NCBI RefSeq assembly: GCF_031127875.1
Contig: NZ_JARXIA010000007.1
Coordinates: 124,001-188,000, forward strand
Direction of reading: 5' to 3'
DNA: 64,000 nt
Source: Pelagicoccus sp. SDUM812005
Lineage (GTDB): Bacteria; Verrucomicrobiota; Verrucomicrobiia; Opitutales; Opitutaceae
The position numbers and the translations under genes are program-made. Each line of letters starts with the position of its first letter. The stretch's first letter is position 1. This document shows, piece by piece, positions 16,256-25,573 of the stretch. The notes beneath the pieces were generated by a model that saw nothing but the letters and a program-made list of their open reading frames with translations, searched no databases and had not been told where the DNA came from.

Positions 16256-16704
16256 AGAATATAGCGAGTTGTATACGTGTTGGTTATTGTTGTTGTTGTT
16301 TTTGAATGATCCGTAGCGTACGGCTGGCACAGAGCTTCCCCTTGGTCCGGTGGGCTTCTGATCCATTGCTCTATTGCAGAAGCCCTGCCAGATTGATGCT
16401 TGGAGTTTTTGCGTAGTTGACGCGGTTCTGTAAGTGTCACATGAAGAAGAGGATGTGCTGCTGACGGCCCTCCTCTGTTTTCAGAAAATATTTATTGTAA
16501 GGGAAAGCCGGATACGATTAAGGGGGCGAAACGCCTAGGTGCGGCTGGGCGGTCCCAGTTAGGGAAGCGAGAGGGAGTCGGGCGCCGCTCGGACCGGGGA
16601 CTTTTGCAATGTTGCCAGTCTCACTTTGCATTTTCGGCTTTGAGGGGAAGGGGGTGGGCGTTCTGGGAGAGTCTTGGCGCGAAACTTTCGGCGTCGATTT
16701 GGCA
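16256..16704. other. Intergenic region between VPDSG-CTERM and glutamate-synthase-like genes
   Basis: 449 bases without a gene. It holds the minus-strand -24/-12 element at 16375-16391. On the plus strand a TTGGCGCGAAAC box lies at 16675-16686 before the next gene, but its -12 half (TTTC) is not a match. Confidence 0.5.
16375..16391 (-). promoter_or_regulatory. sigma54-like promoter of the VPDSG-CTERM gene
   Basis: Minus-strand TGGCAGGGCTTCTGCA with GG-N10-GC spacing. The predicted start is about 109 bases before the ATG at 16255. Confidence 0.5.
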
Positions 16705-18189
16705 ATGAGAAAAGGGTTCATCTATTGCAGCGCTTTGCTCACCGTCACCCTGCTTGTCGGTGGTTTTTGGGTACAATGGATTTGGTTCTTGCTGCTCGTC
16801 GTGCTTCCGTTGGTCGCTCTCGGGTTCTACGACCTGTTGCAGCGGAAGCATACCGTCTTGAGGAACTTTCCTCTGCTCGGACATTTCCGATACCTCTTCG
16901 AGGAGATATCGCCCGAAATCCAGCAATACTTTATAGAGCGCCACACTGATGGGACTCCGATATCGAGGAACCACCGCAGCGTCGTCTATAAGCGGGCCAA
17001 GGATCGGCCGGCGACTCATCCGTTCGGAACGGAGCGCGATCCGTACTCGGCCCGTTACGTTGGGCTCAGGCATTCCTTGTATCCACGGTCTCCGCTCGAG
17101 GAAGGCTTTCGCGTTACCATTGGCGGGCCTGATTGTCGTAAGCCCTACGCGGCGTCTCTCTTAAATATATCGGCGATGAGTTTCGGATCTATCAGCGACC
17201 GGGCGATCCTAGCGATGGGCAAGGGGGCGAAGGAAGGTGGATTTTATCAGAACACGGGGGAGGGCTCGGTGAGCGAATACCATGTGGAGGCAGGCGGGGA
17301 TTTGGTGTGGCAAATTGGAACGGGCTATTTCGGCTGCCGGACCCCGGAGGGGGGATTCGATGCGGAGGCCTTTCGGGAGAAGGCGAACTGGGAGGTAGTT
17401 AAGATGGTAGAGCTGAAGCTTTCGCAGGGAGCGAAGCCGGGCCATGGCGGGGTATTGCCCAAGGAAAAGAACAATGCGGAGATCGCTCGGATTCGCATGG
17501 TGGAACCAGGCACCACGGTGGAGTCTCCGCAAGGCCATCGGGAGTTTCGGGACGCGGAGGGACTGTTACGCTTTATCGCGAAGTTGCGTCGCTTGAGCGG
17601 AGGCAAGCCGATTGGCATAAAGCTCTGTATCGGCCGGGAGGAGGAATTCAGGTCGCTTTGCGAGACGATGGTTCGGAGGGGATCGTATCCGGACTTTATA
17701 ACGGTGGACGGAGCGGAGGGAGGAACGGGAGCGGCTCCCTTGGAGTTCACGGATTCGGTGGGAATGCCTCTGGAGCCGGCCCTTCGTTTCGTTCGCCACA
17801 CGTTGGTGGACTTGGGCATCCGCGAGCGGATCAAGGTGATTGCGAGCGGGAAGATCGTAACCGCTTTCGATATCGTGCGGGTCTTGGCGTATGGGGCGGA
17901 CCTATGCAATTCGGCTCGCGCCTTCATGTTGGCCACAGGCTGTATCCAAGCCTTGCGTTGCAATACGAATCGCTGCCCGACGGGAGTGACTACTCTCGAT
18001 CCGCGGCTGACCGCGGGCTTAGTGGTTGAGGATAAGTACAAGCGGGTGGCGAACTTTCACCGGAATACCTTGCGAGCGGCAAGGGAGTTGATGGCGGGAT
18101 GCGGGGTAAGCCATCCACGGGAGTTGGACGAATCCGTTTTTCTGCGAGGCGTCGAGTGGCAACATCTGGGGGGAAGCGGGGTTGGCTAG
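16705..18189 (+). CDS. FMN-binding glutamate synthase-family protein with N-terminal membrane helices
   Basis: 494 residues from the ATG at 16705 (MRKGFIYCSALL); a longer start at 16609 is possible. Two N-terminal hydrophobic helices precede a GltS-type FMN/Fe-S barrel: LLNISAMSFGSISDRAI, KGAKEGGFYQNTGEGSVSEYH, GAKPGHGGVLP, TVDGAEGGTGAAPLEF and a cysteine cluster CIQALRCNTNRCPTGVTT of the [3Fe-4S] type. It lacks the amidotransferase and GlnE domains, so it is not a full glutamate synthase. Relatives are called FMN-binding glutamate synthase-family proteins; their electron partner and substrate are unclear. The membrane anchor would place it near the quinone pool. Confidence 0.85.
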   Translation: MRKGFIYCSALLTVTLLVGGFWVQWIWFLLLVVLPLVALGFYDLLQRKHTVLRNFPLLGHFRYLFEEISPEIQQYFIERHTDGTPISRNHRSVVYKRAKDRPATHPFGTERDPYSARYVGLRHSLYPRSPLEEGFRVTIGGPDCRKPYAASLLNISAMSFGSISDRAILAMGKGAKEGGFYQNTGEGSVSEYHVEAGGDLVWQIGTGYFGCRTPEGGFDAEAFREKANWEVVKMVELKLSQGAKPGHGGVLPKEKNNAEIARIRMVEPGTTVESPQGHREFRDAEGLLRFIAKLRRLSGGKPIGIKLCIGREEEFRSLCETMVRRGSYPDFITVDGAEGGTGAAPLEFTDSVGMPLEPALRFVRHTLVDLGIRERIKVIASGKIVTAFDIVRVLAYGADLCNSARAFMLATGCIQALRCNTNRCPTGVTTLDPRLTAGLVVEDKYKRVANFHRNTLRAARELMAGCGVSHPRELDESVFLRGVEWQHLGGSGVG

Positions 18190-18290
18190 GAATGCCTGCG
18201 AAGTGCAAAGCACAGCGGCGTGGGTGCATTTCGCATCGGGGTGGCGGCGGGGCTCGGCTTGGTACGAAGTTATATAGCGATGGATCGCGC

Positions 18291-18306
18291 TGGCCTGATA
18301 TTTGCA
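18291..18306 (+). promoter_or_regulatory. sigma54-like promoter of the ACIII-caa3 operon
   Basis: TGGCCTGATATTTGCA with GG-N10-GC spacing and a perfect TTTGCA -12 half. The predicted start at about 18317 gives a 41-base leader to the ATG at 18358. Confidence 0.55.
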
Positions 18307-18357
18307 GAAACGGAGCTCTTCGAATCTCGATGTTCTGCAACATGAAGTGATAGCCCG

Positions 18358-19002
18358 ATGCCTCCCCCTTTCACTCCAGCTCAAGACCAATGGCTCCGCA
18401 ACGCCTTCAGGCTGTTTATTGCGGGAGTGGTGTTGTTGGGCGTTACTGGATTCGCCTGGAAGCAATGGGATTTCGATCCCGAGCAAGGGCTGCCGGTGGA
18501 TCAGCCGGTTCCCTTCAGCCATCGGCACCACGTCACGGATATGGGGATCTCGTGTCGCTACTGTCACAGCGACGTGGATACGTCGGCCTTTGCGGGCATG
18601 CCCGACACGCAAACCTGCATGAGCTGCCATTCGCAGTTGTGGACGGAAGCGGAGGTCCTGCAACCGGTGCGAGACAGTTTTCGAAGTGGAAAGCCGATCG
18701 AATGGCAGCGGGTGCACGATTTGGCGGACTTCGTGTATTTCGACCATAGCGTTCACCTTGCCCACGGAATAGACTGTCGCAGTTGCCATGGGGATGTTGC
18801 GGATATGCCGCAGGTTTGGCGGGAGGAGAGGTTTTCTATGGAGTGGTGCCTCGACTGTCACAGGGATGACGGGGCTTCCCAAGGGCTGCAGCCGCGTGGG
18901 GGCGGTGATTTGTTCGAGGGAGCAGCGGTCCCGCACGCAGAAGCAAGCGAGAGAGGGCACCCCTTGAGCCGGATGGAAAATTGTTCCGTATGCCACCGAT
19001 GA
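18358..19002 (+). CDS. actA: Alternative complex III multiheme cytochrome c subunit ActA
   Basis: 214 residues. An N-terminal membrane helix (LFIAGVVLLGVTGFAW) anchors a periplasmic cytochrome with five CxxCH haem sites: CRYCH, CMSCH, CRSCH, CLDCH and CSVCH. This is the pentahaem ActA subunit of alternative complex III, which passes electrons from the quinol-oxidising core to the cytochrome c acceptors. The stop TGA overlaps the ATG of actB. It is the first gene of a twelve-gene respiratory operon. Confidence 0.9.
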   Translation: MPPPFTPAQDQWLRNAFRLFIAGVVLLGVTGFAWKQWDFDPEQGLPVDQPVPFSHRHHVTDMGISCRYCHSDVDTSAFAGMPDTQTCMSCHSQLWTEAEVLQPVRDSFRSGKPIEWQRVHDLADFVYFDHSVHLAHGIDCRSCHGDVADMPQVWREERFSMEWCLDCHRDDGASQGLQPRGGGDLFEGAAVPHAEASERGHPLSRMENCSVCHR

Positions 19003-21815
19003 ATACGAATCGCAAGCAGGACGAGTTTGGTTTTGATCTGGCGGCCTTGCCGGAAGGAGTTTCGCGGCGGAGTTTCGTGAAATGGATGGGAGCTTCGCTT
19101 GCGGTGGCCAGCTTCAGCGGCTGCGTGAGGGCTCCGCGCGAGGAGATCCTGCCGCACGTCAAGGCGCCTGAGTACCGAGTGCCCGGCAAGGCGAAGCGCT
19201 ATGCGACTGTTTTGAATAGAGGAGGGAGCGCGATGGGAGTGGTCGTTTCCCAGATCGAAGGCCGGCCGCAATTGATAGAAGGGAATACGCTGCACCCCGC
19301 GAGCCTGGGTGGACTGGACGCGGCGGCCCAGGCGGAAATCCTGAACCTTTACGATGCTGCGCGGTTGCGTCGCATAAGGGAGGGAGGTGCGGAGCGCTCC
19401 AGGGAGGAATGGAGAGCGTCGCTGCGCCAGGCGGCCGCTGCCGCGAGCGAGACAGGCGGGCAGGGATTCGGGTTGGTGCTGCCGCGTTTGGCGTCCCCAT
19501 CGCTGGCGTCGCTCGTGGAGGACGTTCGGCAGCGGCTGCCGGAGATTCGTTTGTATCAAAATGAGGAATACGAGGACGAGTGGCTTGTCGACGAAGAGGG
19601 CCGGGCTTTGCTCGCGGTTCCGGATCTTGGGCAAGCGCGTTGGGTGCTGTCATTCGATTCGGACTTTTTGAGCGATCCCGAGTTGGGACCGCGTCTGACC
19701 CGCGACTTTGCGAAGCGTCGCGAAGCCGCTGACGATCCGCTGGCGCTTTACGTGTACGAGCCGGCTCCGAGCTTGACGGGTGGCAAGGCGACGCGGCGAC
19801 GGGCATTGGCATTGAATGCGATCGAGTCCTTGGCCTTGGCCCTTGCGAACGGACTTGAAGGCAGAAGCGATCCGGCCGGAGGGGTGGAGCTTGGGCCCGA
19901 CTACGAAAGCCTGTTGAAGCGCTTGAGGGATACGGGGCAGGGGGCAGTAGCCCTGGCCGGGGGGCGGCTTTCTAGGGAAGGCCAGGAAGCGGTGGCCCGT
20001 ATTAATCGTGCCCTTGGTCCGGAAGGAAGAGGAGTGGTGTACCGGAGGCGAGACGATCTATTGGAAACTCCGCTAGGAGGCCGTAGGGCCTTGCAGGACG
20101 ACCTGCGAGCGGGACGCCTCGAGCGTCTTCTTTGCCTAGGCGCCAATCCGCTGCGTCGCTTAGAGAAAGATGATTCTGTAATTGAAGAAAGGATACGCAC
20201 CCTTGTGTGGAGCGCCAGTTTGGCGCTGCGGAGCAACGAAACGGAAGCGCGCTTGCGCTGGTCGGTGCCGCAGGCCCATGAATTGGAAGCCTGGGGTGAT
20301 GGCGTTAGCTACGAGGGTACGGTTAGCATTCAGCAGCCTCTGATCGCTCCGCTTTTCGGCGGGGAAAGCGCTTTGGACGTGTTGGCGACCCTAGCCGGAA
20401 AGTCGGATCCGGACGCCTACGAATGGGTGAAGGGTTTTTGGCGCGATCGCTACAGCGGCTCCGATTACGAAGGGTTCTGGCGAGAGTCCTTGGTTAACGG
20501 TGTTTTGGACGTAGCGCAGATCGATTTTTCTGCTCGAAGGAGCAGCCGGCCCCAGTTGGGAGCGGCGGATACGAAGGTCCGCCGAGAGGAGGGGCGCCCT
20601 TGGGAGTTGCTATCGCAGCCTGAACCCGCGCGCGAAAGGGAGTCCAGCTTTCGAAACGCGTGGTTGCAGGAACTCCCGCATCCCATCAGCAAGCAGGCGT
20701 GGGGGAATTCGCTTTGGCTCTCGCCTTCGCTCGCGAAGGAACTGGGGGTCGTCGCGGGGGATTGGATACGCGTTTCGTGGGACGAGGGAACGTTGGAAGG
20801 ACCGGCCCTGCCGTTGCAGGGCATGGCGACGGATTCGATAGCCCTGCCGCGTGGATACGGGAGGACTCTGGACGAGGGCGAGGGACCGGTGGGATTCGGC
20901 GACGCGTCACTGGAACGCCGGAAGCGAATCCGTCTCAAGGGGATTGAAAAGGTAAGCAAGAGGGAGCGTTTGGCCTTGGCGCAGCTCCCTGCGACGCAAG
21001 AGCCCGGGCTATTCGAACCGAAGGAGCAGGGAGCCAAGGGCCATGGTCAGGAAGCTAAGCGACGCAGCCTGTATCCGGATTATCAATATAGAGGCTACGC
21101 TTGGGGGATGGTGATCGATCTTGACGCTTGTACGGGCTGCAGCGCTTGCATGATCGCCTGCCAAGCGGAGAACAATATCCCGACCGTAGGCAAGGAGCAG
21201 TTCTCGATGGGGCGAGAGATGAACTGGATACGGCTGGAGCGCTATTTTAGCGAGGCGGATGCGGAGGGCGACTCGAAGCCTGTTTTCCAGCCTGTGGCCT
21301 GTATGCACTGCGAAAAGGCTCCTTGCGAGGTGGTCTGTCCGGTGGCGGCGACCACGCACAGCAGCGAGGGGGTGAACGAGATGACCTACAATCGTTGCGT
21401 TGGGACGCGCTACTGTTCCAACAACTGCCCTTATCGGGCTCGTCGCTTCAATTTCTTCGATTATCGGAAGGAGGATCCCGAGGTCGCTCGGCTGCAGTTC
21501 AATCCCAACGTGACGGTGCGGTCTCGGGGAGTGATGGAGAAGTGTACCTACTGTATCCAAAGGATCGAGGCCTCGAGAATTCGGGCGATTCGCGAAAATC
21601 GAAGGATCAAGGATGGCGAGATCGTTACGGCTTGCCAATCGATCTGCCCGGCTGAAGCGATTGTGTTTGGGGATATCAACGATCCGGCTAGCGAAGTATC
21701 CAAGAAGAGGATGCGGGAGGACCGTTACGTGTTGTTGGAAGAAGAGGATACCCGTCCGCGTACCAGTTACCTGCCGGTGCGTCGCCGGGAAAGGGAGGAG
21801 GGTAGCCTAGGATGA
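18999..21815 (+). CDS. actB: Alternative complex III molybdopterin-like / iron-sulfur subunit ActB
   Basis: 938 residues from the ATG at 18999. A Tat-type signal with SRRSFVKWMGASLAVASFSGC is present. Residues about 60-680 resemble a molybdopterin oxidoreductase that has lost cofactor residues, as in other ActB proteins. The C-terminal ferredoxin-like part (about 700-920) holds four cysteine clusters: CTGCSACMIAC, CMHCEKAPCEVVCP, CVGTRYCSNNCPYR and CTYCIQ with CQSICP. It forms the electron wire between the quinol site in ActC and the ActA haems. The start overlaps actA and the stop overlaps actC by 4 bases each. Confidence 0.92.
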   Translation: MNTNRKQDEFGFDLAALPEGVSRRSFVKWMGASLAVASFSGCVRAPREEILPHVKAPEYRVPGKAKRYATVLNRGGSAMGVVVSQIEGRPQLIEGNTLHPASLGGLDAAAQAEILNLYDAARLRRIREGGAERSREEWRASLRQAAAAASETGGQGFGLVLPRLASPSLASLVEDVRQRLPEIRLYQNEEYEDEWLVDEEGRALLAVPDLGQARWVLSFDSDFLSDPELGPRLTRDFAKRREAADDPLALYVYEPAPSLTGGKATRRRALALNAIESLALALANGLEGRSDPAGGVELGPDYESLLKRLRDTGQGAVALAGGRLSREGQEAVARINRALGPEGRGVVYRRRDDLLETPLGGRRALQDDLRAGRLERLLCLGANPLRRLEKDDSVIEERIRTLVWSASLALRSNETEARLRWSVPQAHELEAWGDGVSYEGTVSIQQPLIAPLFGGESALDVLATLAGKSDPDAYEWVKGFWRDRYSGSDYEGFWRESLVNGVLDVAQIDFSARRSSRPQLGAADTKVRREEGRPWELLSQPEPARERESSFRNAWLQELPHPISKQAWGNSLWLSPSLAKELGVVAGDWIRVSWDEGTLEGPALPLQGMATDSIALPRGYGRTLDEGEGPVGFGDASLERRKRIRLKGIEKVSKRERLALAQLPATQEPGLFEPKEQGAKGHGQEAKRRSLYPDYQYRGYAWGMVIDLDACTGCSACMIACQAENNIPTVGKEQFSMGREMNWIRLERYFSEADAEGDSKPVFQPVACMHCEKAPCEVVCPVAATTHSSEGVNEMTYNRCVGTRYCSNNCPYRARRFNFFDYRKEDPEVARLQFNPNVTVRSRGVMEKCTYCIQRIEASRIRAIRENRRIKDGEIVTACQSICPAEAIVFGDINDPASEVSKKRMREDRYVLLEEEDTRPRTSYLPVRRREREEGSLG

Positions 21816-23155
21816 ACCAGGGGGCGAAGGAATCGGCGGCCAGATTGGACAGTCTGATCCTAGGGCTTGTATTCGGAGCTCGGAGACGGGTTGGCTGGTG
21901 GGCTGCTTTGGCTGTCTCGCTCGGGCTGCTGGGCTTGTTTGTGGTCTCCATCGCGATGGTCGTGGGGCGGGGAATCGGAGTGTGGGGCTTGAACGTGCCG
22001 GTGGCCTGGGGCTTCGCTATCGTTAACTTCGTTTGGTGGATCGGTATTGGTCATGCGGGTACGTTTATTTCCGCGATCCTATTCGTTTCGGAACAGTCTT
22101 GGCGGGCGAGTATCAATCGGTTTACGGAAGCGATGACATTGTTCGCGGTCGCCTGCGCGGGGGTGTTCCCGCTTCTGCACCTGGGTCGTATCGGCGTGTG
22201 GTATTACCTTTTGCCTTATCCCAACGATCAAGGCCTGTGGCCTCAGTGGCGGAGCCCCTTAATGTGGGACTTCATAGCGATCTTAAGCTATGGGACCGTG
22301 TCGGCTCTGTTTTGGTTTTTAGGGCTAGTGCCGGACCTGGCTCGCTTTCGGGACCGCGCCCCCAAGCTGTGGCAGCGGCGGGTGTTTGGATTGCTGGCTT
22401 TAGGCTGGCGAGGGTCGTCGTCGCAGTGGATTCGTTACGGACAAGCCTACTTACTCTTAGGCGGCTTAGCCACGGCCTTGGTCGTCTCGGTCCACAGCAT
22501 CGTCAGCATGGATTTCGCGATATCGCTCAATCCCGGCTGGCACTCGACAATCTTTCCGCCGTATTTCGTGGCGGGCGCGATCTTTTCCGGTTTCGCCATG
22601 GTGGTGACCTTGCTGGTTCCGTTGCGTCGCATGCTGGGGCTCGGGGAGTGGATCACGCTGCGTCACTTCGACAACATGGGTAAGATCCTACTGCTGACCT
22701 CGCTGGTGGTGACCCATGGGTATTTCATGGAGGCCTACCTCGCCTGGCATAGTGGGGATCCGCAGGAAATGGAGCTGCTCAGGCAGCGGTTGAGCGGGGA
22801 TGCGTCCGCGGTTTTTTGGGCAACGATCGTATTCAATTCTTTGTTACCCCAAATCTTGTGGGCGTCTTCGGTAAGGAGAAACCTAGGGCTGCTTTTCGTT
22901 CTTTCCCTGCTGATCAATGTGGGGATGTGGCTGGAGCGCTACTTGATCGTGGTGTCGACGCTGGAGCAGCGTTTCCTGCCGGCGAGTTGGGGCGCATTTA
23001 GCGGCAGCTTTTGGGATTGGGGCTTGTTCGTAGGCAGCTTCGGTTTGTTCTTCACCTTGTTGCTGCTTTTCGTGCGGGCGCTGCCGGTGGTGTCGCTGCA
23101 TGAGATGAAGGAGCACCTTGCTCACGAAACGAAGGAAGGGGGGAGCGATGGGTAA
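21812..23155 (+). CDS. actC: Alternative complex III quinol-binding membrane subunit ActC (NrfD-like)
   Basis: 447 residues with about ten membrane helices of the NrfD/PsrC family. The helix NVPVAWGFAIVNFVWWIGIGHAGTFISAIL carries the conserved His near the quinol pocket; a second signature is WHSTIFPPYFVAGAIFSGFAMVVTL. It oxidises menaquinol or ubiquinol and hands electrons to ActB. Residue positions known to matter (H in IGHAGTF, D in SMDFAISLNPGWHST) are present. It overlaps actD by 8 bases. Confidence 0.92.
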   Translation: MNQGAKESAARLDSLILGLVFGARRRVGWWAALAVSLGLLGLFVVSIAMVVGRGIGVWGLNVPVAWGFAIVNFVWWIGIGHAGTFISAILFVSEQSWRASINRFTEAMTLFAVACAGVFPLLHLGRIGVWYYLLPYPNDQGLWPQWRSPLMWDFIAILSYGTVSALFWFLGLVPDLARFRDRAPKLWQRRVFGLLALGWRGSSSQWIRYGQAYLLLGGLATALVVSVHSIVSMDFAISLNPGWHSTIFPPYFVAGAIFSGFAMVVTLLVPLRRMLGLGEWITLRHFDNMGKILLLTSLVVTHGYFMEAYLAWHSGDPQEMELLRQRLSGDASAVFWATIVFNSLLPQILWASSVRRNLGLLFVLSLLINVGMWLERYLIVVSTLEQRFLPASWGAFSGSFWDWGLFVGSFGLFFTLLLLFVRALPVVSLHEMKEHLAHETKEGGSDG

Positions 23156-23702
23156 GGAAGAACGGATTTCCTTCGATTCGGGAATCATGGCTCGCTTCGA
23201 AGCGGAGAGAGACTTGAAGGCGGCCTGTTCCGCCTGCGAGGAGCTTGGGGTCGGGCCTTGGGAGGCCTTCACTCCGTATGGGGTGGATGGTATCGAAAAA
23301 CCGGGTACGGAATCGGCGAAGCGATCGGTATCCAAAGGTGTGCTAGTAGGGGCTTGCTTGGCGTTGGCGATTGGATACGCGCTCTTTTATTATTCGTCGG
23401 TTGTCGACTATCCGTATCGAGTGGGCGGGAGACCGGTCCACAGTTGGCCGGCCTTTGTGCCGATGCTGTTCGAGCTCGCGGTTTTAGGGGGCGCGTTGAC
23501 GGCGGTTGGCTTAGCGCTTTTCGGAAACGGCATGCCCGCTTGGGCCCATCCGGTTTTCTACTTTAAGGGGATGGAAGACGTTACGGGCGAAGGATTGTTT
23601 CTGTGGGTGAGTTGCGAGCGGGAAGGCGACTTCGAGCAAGTGGAGTCGCTGCTGAGGGAAGCGCGGGCGCTGTCCTGGGAGAGAAAGGAGCACGGAAAAT
23701 GA
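23148..23702 (+). CDS. actD: Alternative complex III subunit ActD (DUF3341)
   Basis: 184 residues from the ATG at 23148. An N-terminal soluble domain with MARFEAERDLKAACSACEELG and the family's FTPYGVDG motif is followed by two membrane helices (GVLVGACLALAIGYALFYYSS and FVPMLFELAVLGGALTAVGLALF), then a cytosolic tail with FLWVSCEREGDFEQVESLL. This is the standard ActD/DUF3341 layout. It is structural in the complex. It overlaps the actE start as ATGA. Confidence 0.9.
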   Translation: MGKEERISFDSGIMARFEAERDLKAACSACEELGVGPWEAFTPYGVDGIEKPGTESAKRSVSKGVLVGACLALAIGYALFYYSSVVDYPYRVGGRPVHSWPAFVPMLFELAVLGGALTAVGLALFGNGMPAWAHPVFYFKGMEDVTGEGLFLWVSCEREGDFEQVESLLREARALSWERKEHGK

Positions 23703-24256
23703 AGGCGATGCTGCATGCTGCGACCTATCTGTGGGTCGGACTTTTCATGATGGCTTGCGCGCAGGAGATGCGGGACCAGCCGTATCTGGAGCCGATGGAG
23801 AGGAGTTCGTTCTTTGAGGATGGCATGGGGTCGCGACCGGCTGTGCCCGGTACGGTGTCGCGGGAGGAAGGGCGCTACTCTGTCGAGACGCTGACTGGGA
23901 AGCGTGGAGATGCCTTCCTCGAGGAAACGCCGTTAGCGGTTGACCGATCCCGTCTGCAGCGAGGCCGGGAGCTCTATGCTATTTATTGCGTCCCTTGCCA
24001 TGGAGATTTGGGAAAAGGCGATGGAGCGGTGGTTGCCAGAGGCTTTCCTGCTCCGCCATCCCTTTTATTGCCGCGTCTTCGAGAAGCGAGGGACGGATAC
24101 TTGTATCATGTCATTACGAATGGATACGGGATTATGTATCCTTATGGAAACCGTATCGAGGTAGAGGATAGGTGGGCTATCGTGTCGTATTTGCGAGTCT
24201 TGCAGCGAGCTGGGTCCATCGCGGAAAAAAGGAGGGATCAAGGTGCAGGAAATTGA
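23699..24256 (+). CDS. actE: Alternative complex III monohaem cytochrome c lipoprotein ActE
   Basis: 185 residues from the ATG at 23699. A lipoprotein signal ends at LFMMAC. One haem site CVPCHG is followed by GDGAVVARGF and a C-terminal YPYGNRIEVEDRWAIVSYLR helix, with Met ligand candidates in GIMYPY. It is the monohaem cytochrome of alternative complex III facing the periplasm, a likely exit point for electrons to the caa3 oxidase encoded downstream. It overlaps actF by 14 bases. Confidence 0.9.
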   Translation: MKAMLHAATYLWVGLFMMACAQEMRDQPYLEPMERSSFFEDGMGSRPAVPGTVSREEGRYSVETLTGKRGDAFLEETPLAVDRSRLQRGRELYAIYCVPCHGDLGKGDGAVVARGFPAPPSLLLPRLREARDGYLYHVITNGYGIMYPYGNRIEVEDRWAIVSYLRVLQRAGSIAEKRRDQGAGN

Positions 24257-25289
24257 AGTTCCAGAAAGGCCGTTGTCGGTAATGAAAGGTGTTTGGGGCG
24301 CGAGCTGCTTCGGATTTATGTTTCTCGTTCTCGGGACAGTGATCGGGCTGCTGGGAGCGGTGGATTTGGCGTCCGCCTATTTGGTTGCCCTGTGTTTTTG
24401 GATACAGGTCAGTGGAGGGTGTTTGGCGCTGAGCTTGATTTGGGGAGTGGGCGGCGGCCGTTGGGGTCAGTTGTTTGCTAAGGAGATGGCGGCTAGCCGT
24501 TGGACATGGCTTCCGCTGCTGGCTTTGCTGGTGCCGGTGCTGCTCTGGAGCGGAGCTTTGTATGGATTGGAGGATAGCGAGGTTTGGGGCTGGGGAGCTC
24601 GAAGTGTCGCTTACCTCGGCGTTCTTGCTGTCCTCGCTTGGGTTGCGGGCAGGCGAGCGGATGCGCGTTGGCGTTGGAGCGGGCCTGGCCTGGTAGTTGT
24701 GGCCTTGGTTTTCTCGTTGATCGCTGTCGATTGGATGATGTCGCTCACGCCGCATTTCCATTCCTCAATCTTTCCCTTCATTTGGTTCTCCGATTCCATG
24801 CTGGGGGCCTTGGCTTGGTTGGCGTTCTGGCGCATGGGCGGGGATCCGCAGGGAAGCGAGGTGGCTCGCTATCAGTTTGGGAAGCTGCTTTTCGCTGCCG
24901 TCTTTTTCTGGGGATACATTGCGGTGTCGCAGTGGATTATCGTTTGGAGCGCCGATTTACCCAGCGAGGCCCGCTGGTATTTGGACCGGACGAGTGGGGC
25001 TTGGTTGGGAGTGACGCTCGCGGTGGCGCTCTTGAGGTTTGCGCTGCCCTTTGCTCTGTTGCTGTCCGCATCGCTAAAACGTTCGGCTCGCACGAGCGCC
25101 TGGGTTGGCGGGCTGGTGTTGCTGTCGCAATTCATGGCGGCGGGGTGGATGGTATTGCCGTCGCTGGAAGGCGGGGCGGGCGAATTTGGCTTGGCCTTGC
25201 TGCTTGCGATTGGCATGGGCGGGATTTGGTCTTGCGCCTGGCTTTACGGCAGGTGGGCTCAGACGAGAAAGGAGGCGGGCGCCTCGTGA
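24243..25289 (+). CDS. actF: Alternative complex III membrane subunit ActF (NrfD-like)
   Basis: 348 residues starting at GTG 24243. About ten membrane helices in two repeats resemble the second NrfD-like subunit of ACIII. Typical are SLIAVDWMMSLTPHFHSSIFPFIWFSDS and KLLFAAVFFWGYIAVSQWIIVWSADLPSEARWY. It is proposed to support proton movement across the membrane along with ActC. The stop overlaps the GTG of the next small gene as GTGA. Confidence 0.88.
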   Translation: MQEIEVPERPLSVMKGVWGASCFGFMFLVLGTVIGLLGAVDLASAYLVALCFWIQVSGGCLALSLIWGVGGGRWGQLFAKEMAASRWTWLPLLALLVPVLLWSGALYGLEDSEVWGWGARSVAYLGVLAVLAWVAGRRADARWRWSGPGLVVVALVFSLIAVDWMMSLTPHFHSSIFPFIWFSDSMLGALAWLAFWRMGGDPQGSEVARYQFGKLLFAAVFFWGYIAVSQWIIVWSADLPSEARWYLDRTSGAWLGVTLAVALLRFALPFALLLSASLKRSARTSAWVGGLVLLSQFMAAGWMVLPSLEGGAGEFGLALLLAIGMGGIWSCAWLYGRWAQTRKEAGAS

Positions 25290-25573
25290 CGAAGCCTTAC
25301 GAAGTGGACGAGGACCGGACAGGGCTTTTCGCTTGGAGCGTGGGGGCTAGCTTTGCGCTGATCGCAGTGGCTGTCGTCGTCTCGTGGATACTTGTATCGT
25401 TTCACGATCTGGAGCCGGAGGCCCTTGACGAAAGCGAAGCTCCGGTGTGGGCGAGCGAAGGGCGCCGCACCGCAACGTCGGCTGTAGCGGACGGGGACGA
25501 GCGGGCTCTTGAGGCTGCGATGGAGGAGATCGCCGCGGAAGCGGAGAACGCGAGAAAGGGGGAGCGAAAGTGA
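25286..25573 (+). CDS. Small single-pass membrane protein in the respiratory operon (unknown)
   Basis: 95 residues from GTG 25286, overlapping the actF stop by 4 bases and the SCO1 start by 4 bases. It has one membrane helix (FALIAVAVVVSWILVSF) and an acidic, Ala/Glu-rich C-terminal tail (AVADGDERALEAAMEEIAAEAENARK). No family is recognised. The placement between ACIII and SCO1/caa3 suggests a small structural or assembly subunit, perhaps linking the two complexes; this is inference from position. Confidence 0.7.
   Translation: MTKPYEVDEDRTGLFAWSVGASFALIAVAVVVSWILVSFHDLEPEALDESEAPVWASEGRRTATSAVADGDERALEAAMEEIAAEAENARKGERK

Noticed and set aside
16675-16691. TTGGCGCG box before the FMN glutamate-synthase-like gene as a sigma54 promoter
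   Set aside because: The -12 half is TTTC and the distance to the start is slightly longer than in the clear cases.
24584-25573. A 329-residue frame covering the small membrane gene
   Set aside because: The first two thirds overlap actF in another frame; only the part from GTG 25286 fits the operon spacing and has a membrane helix.
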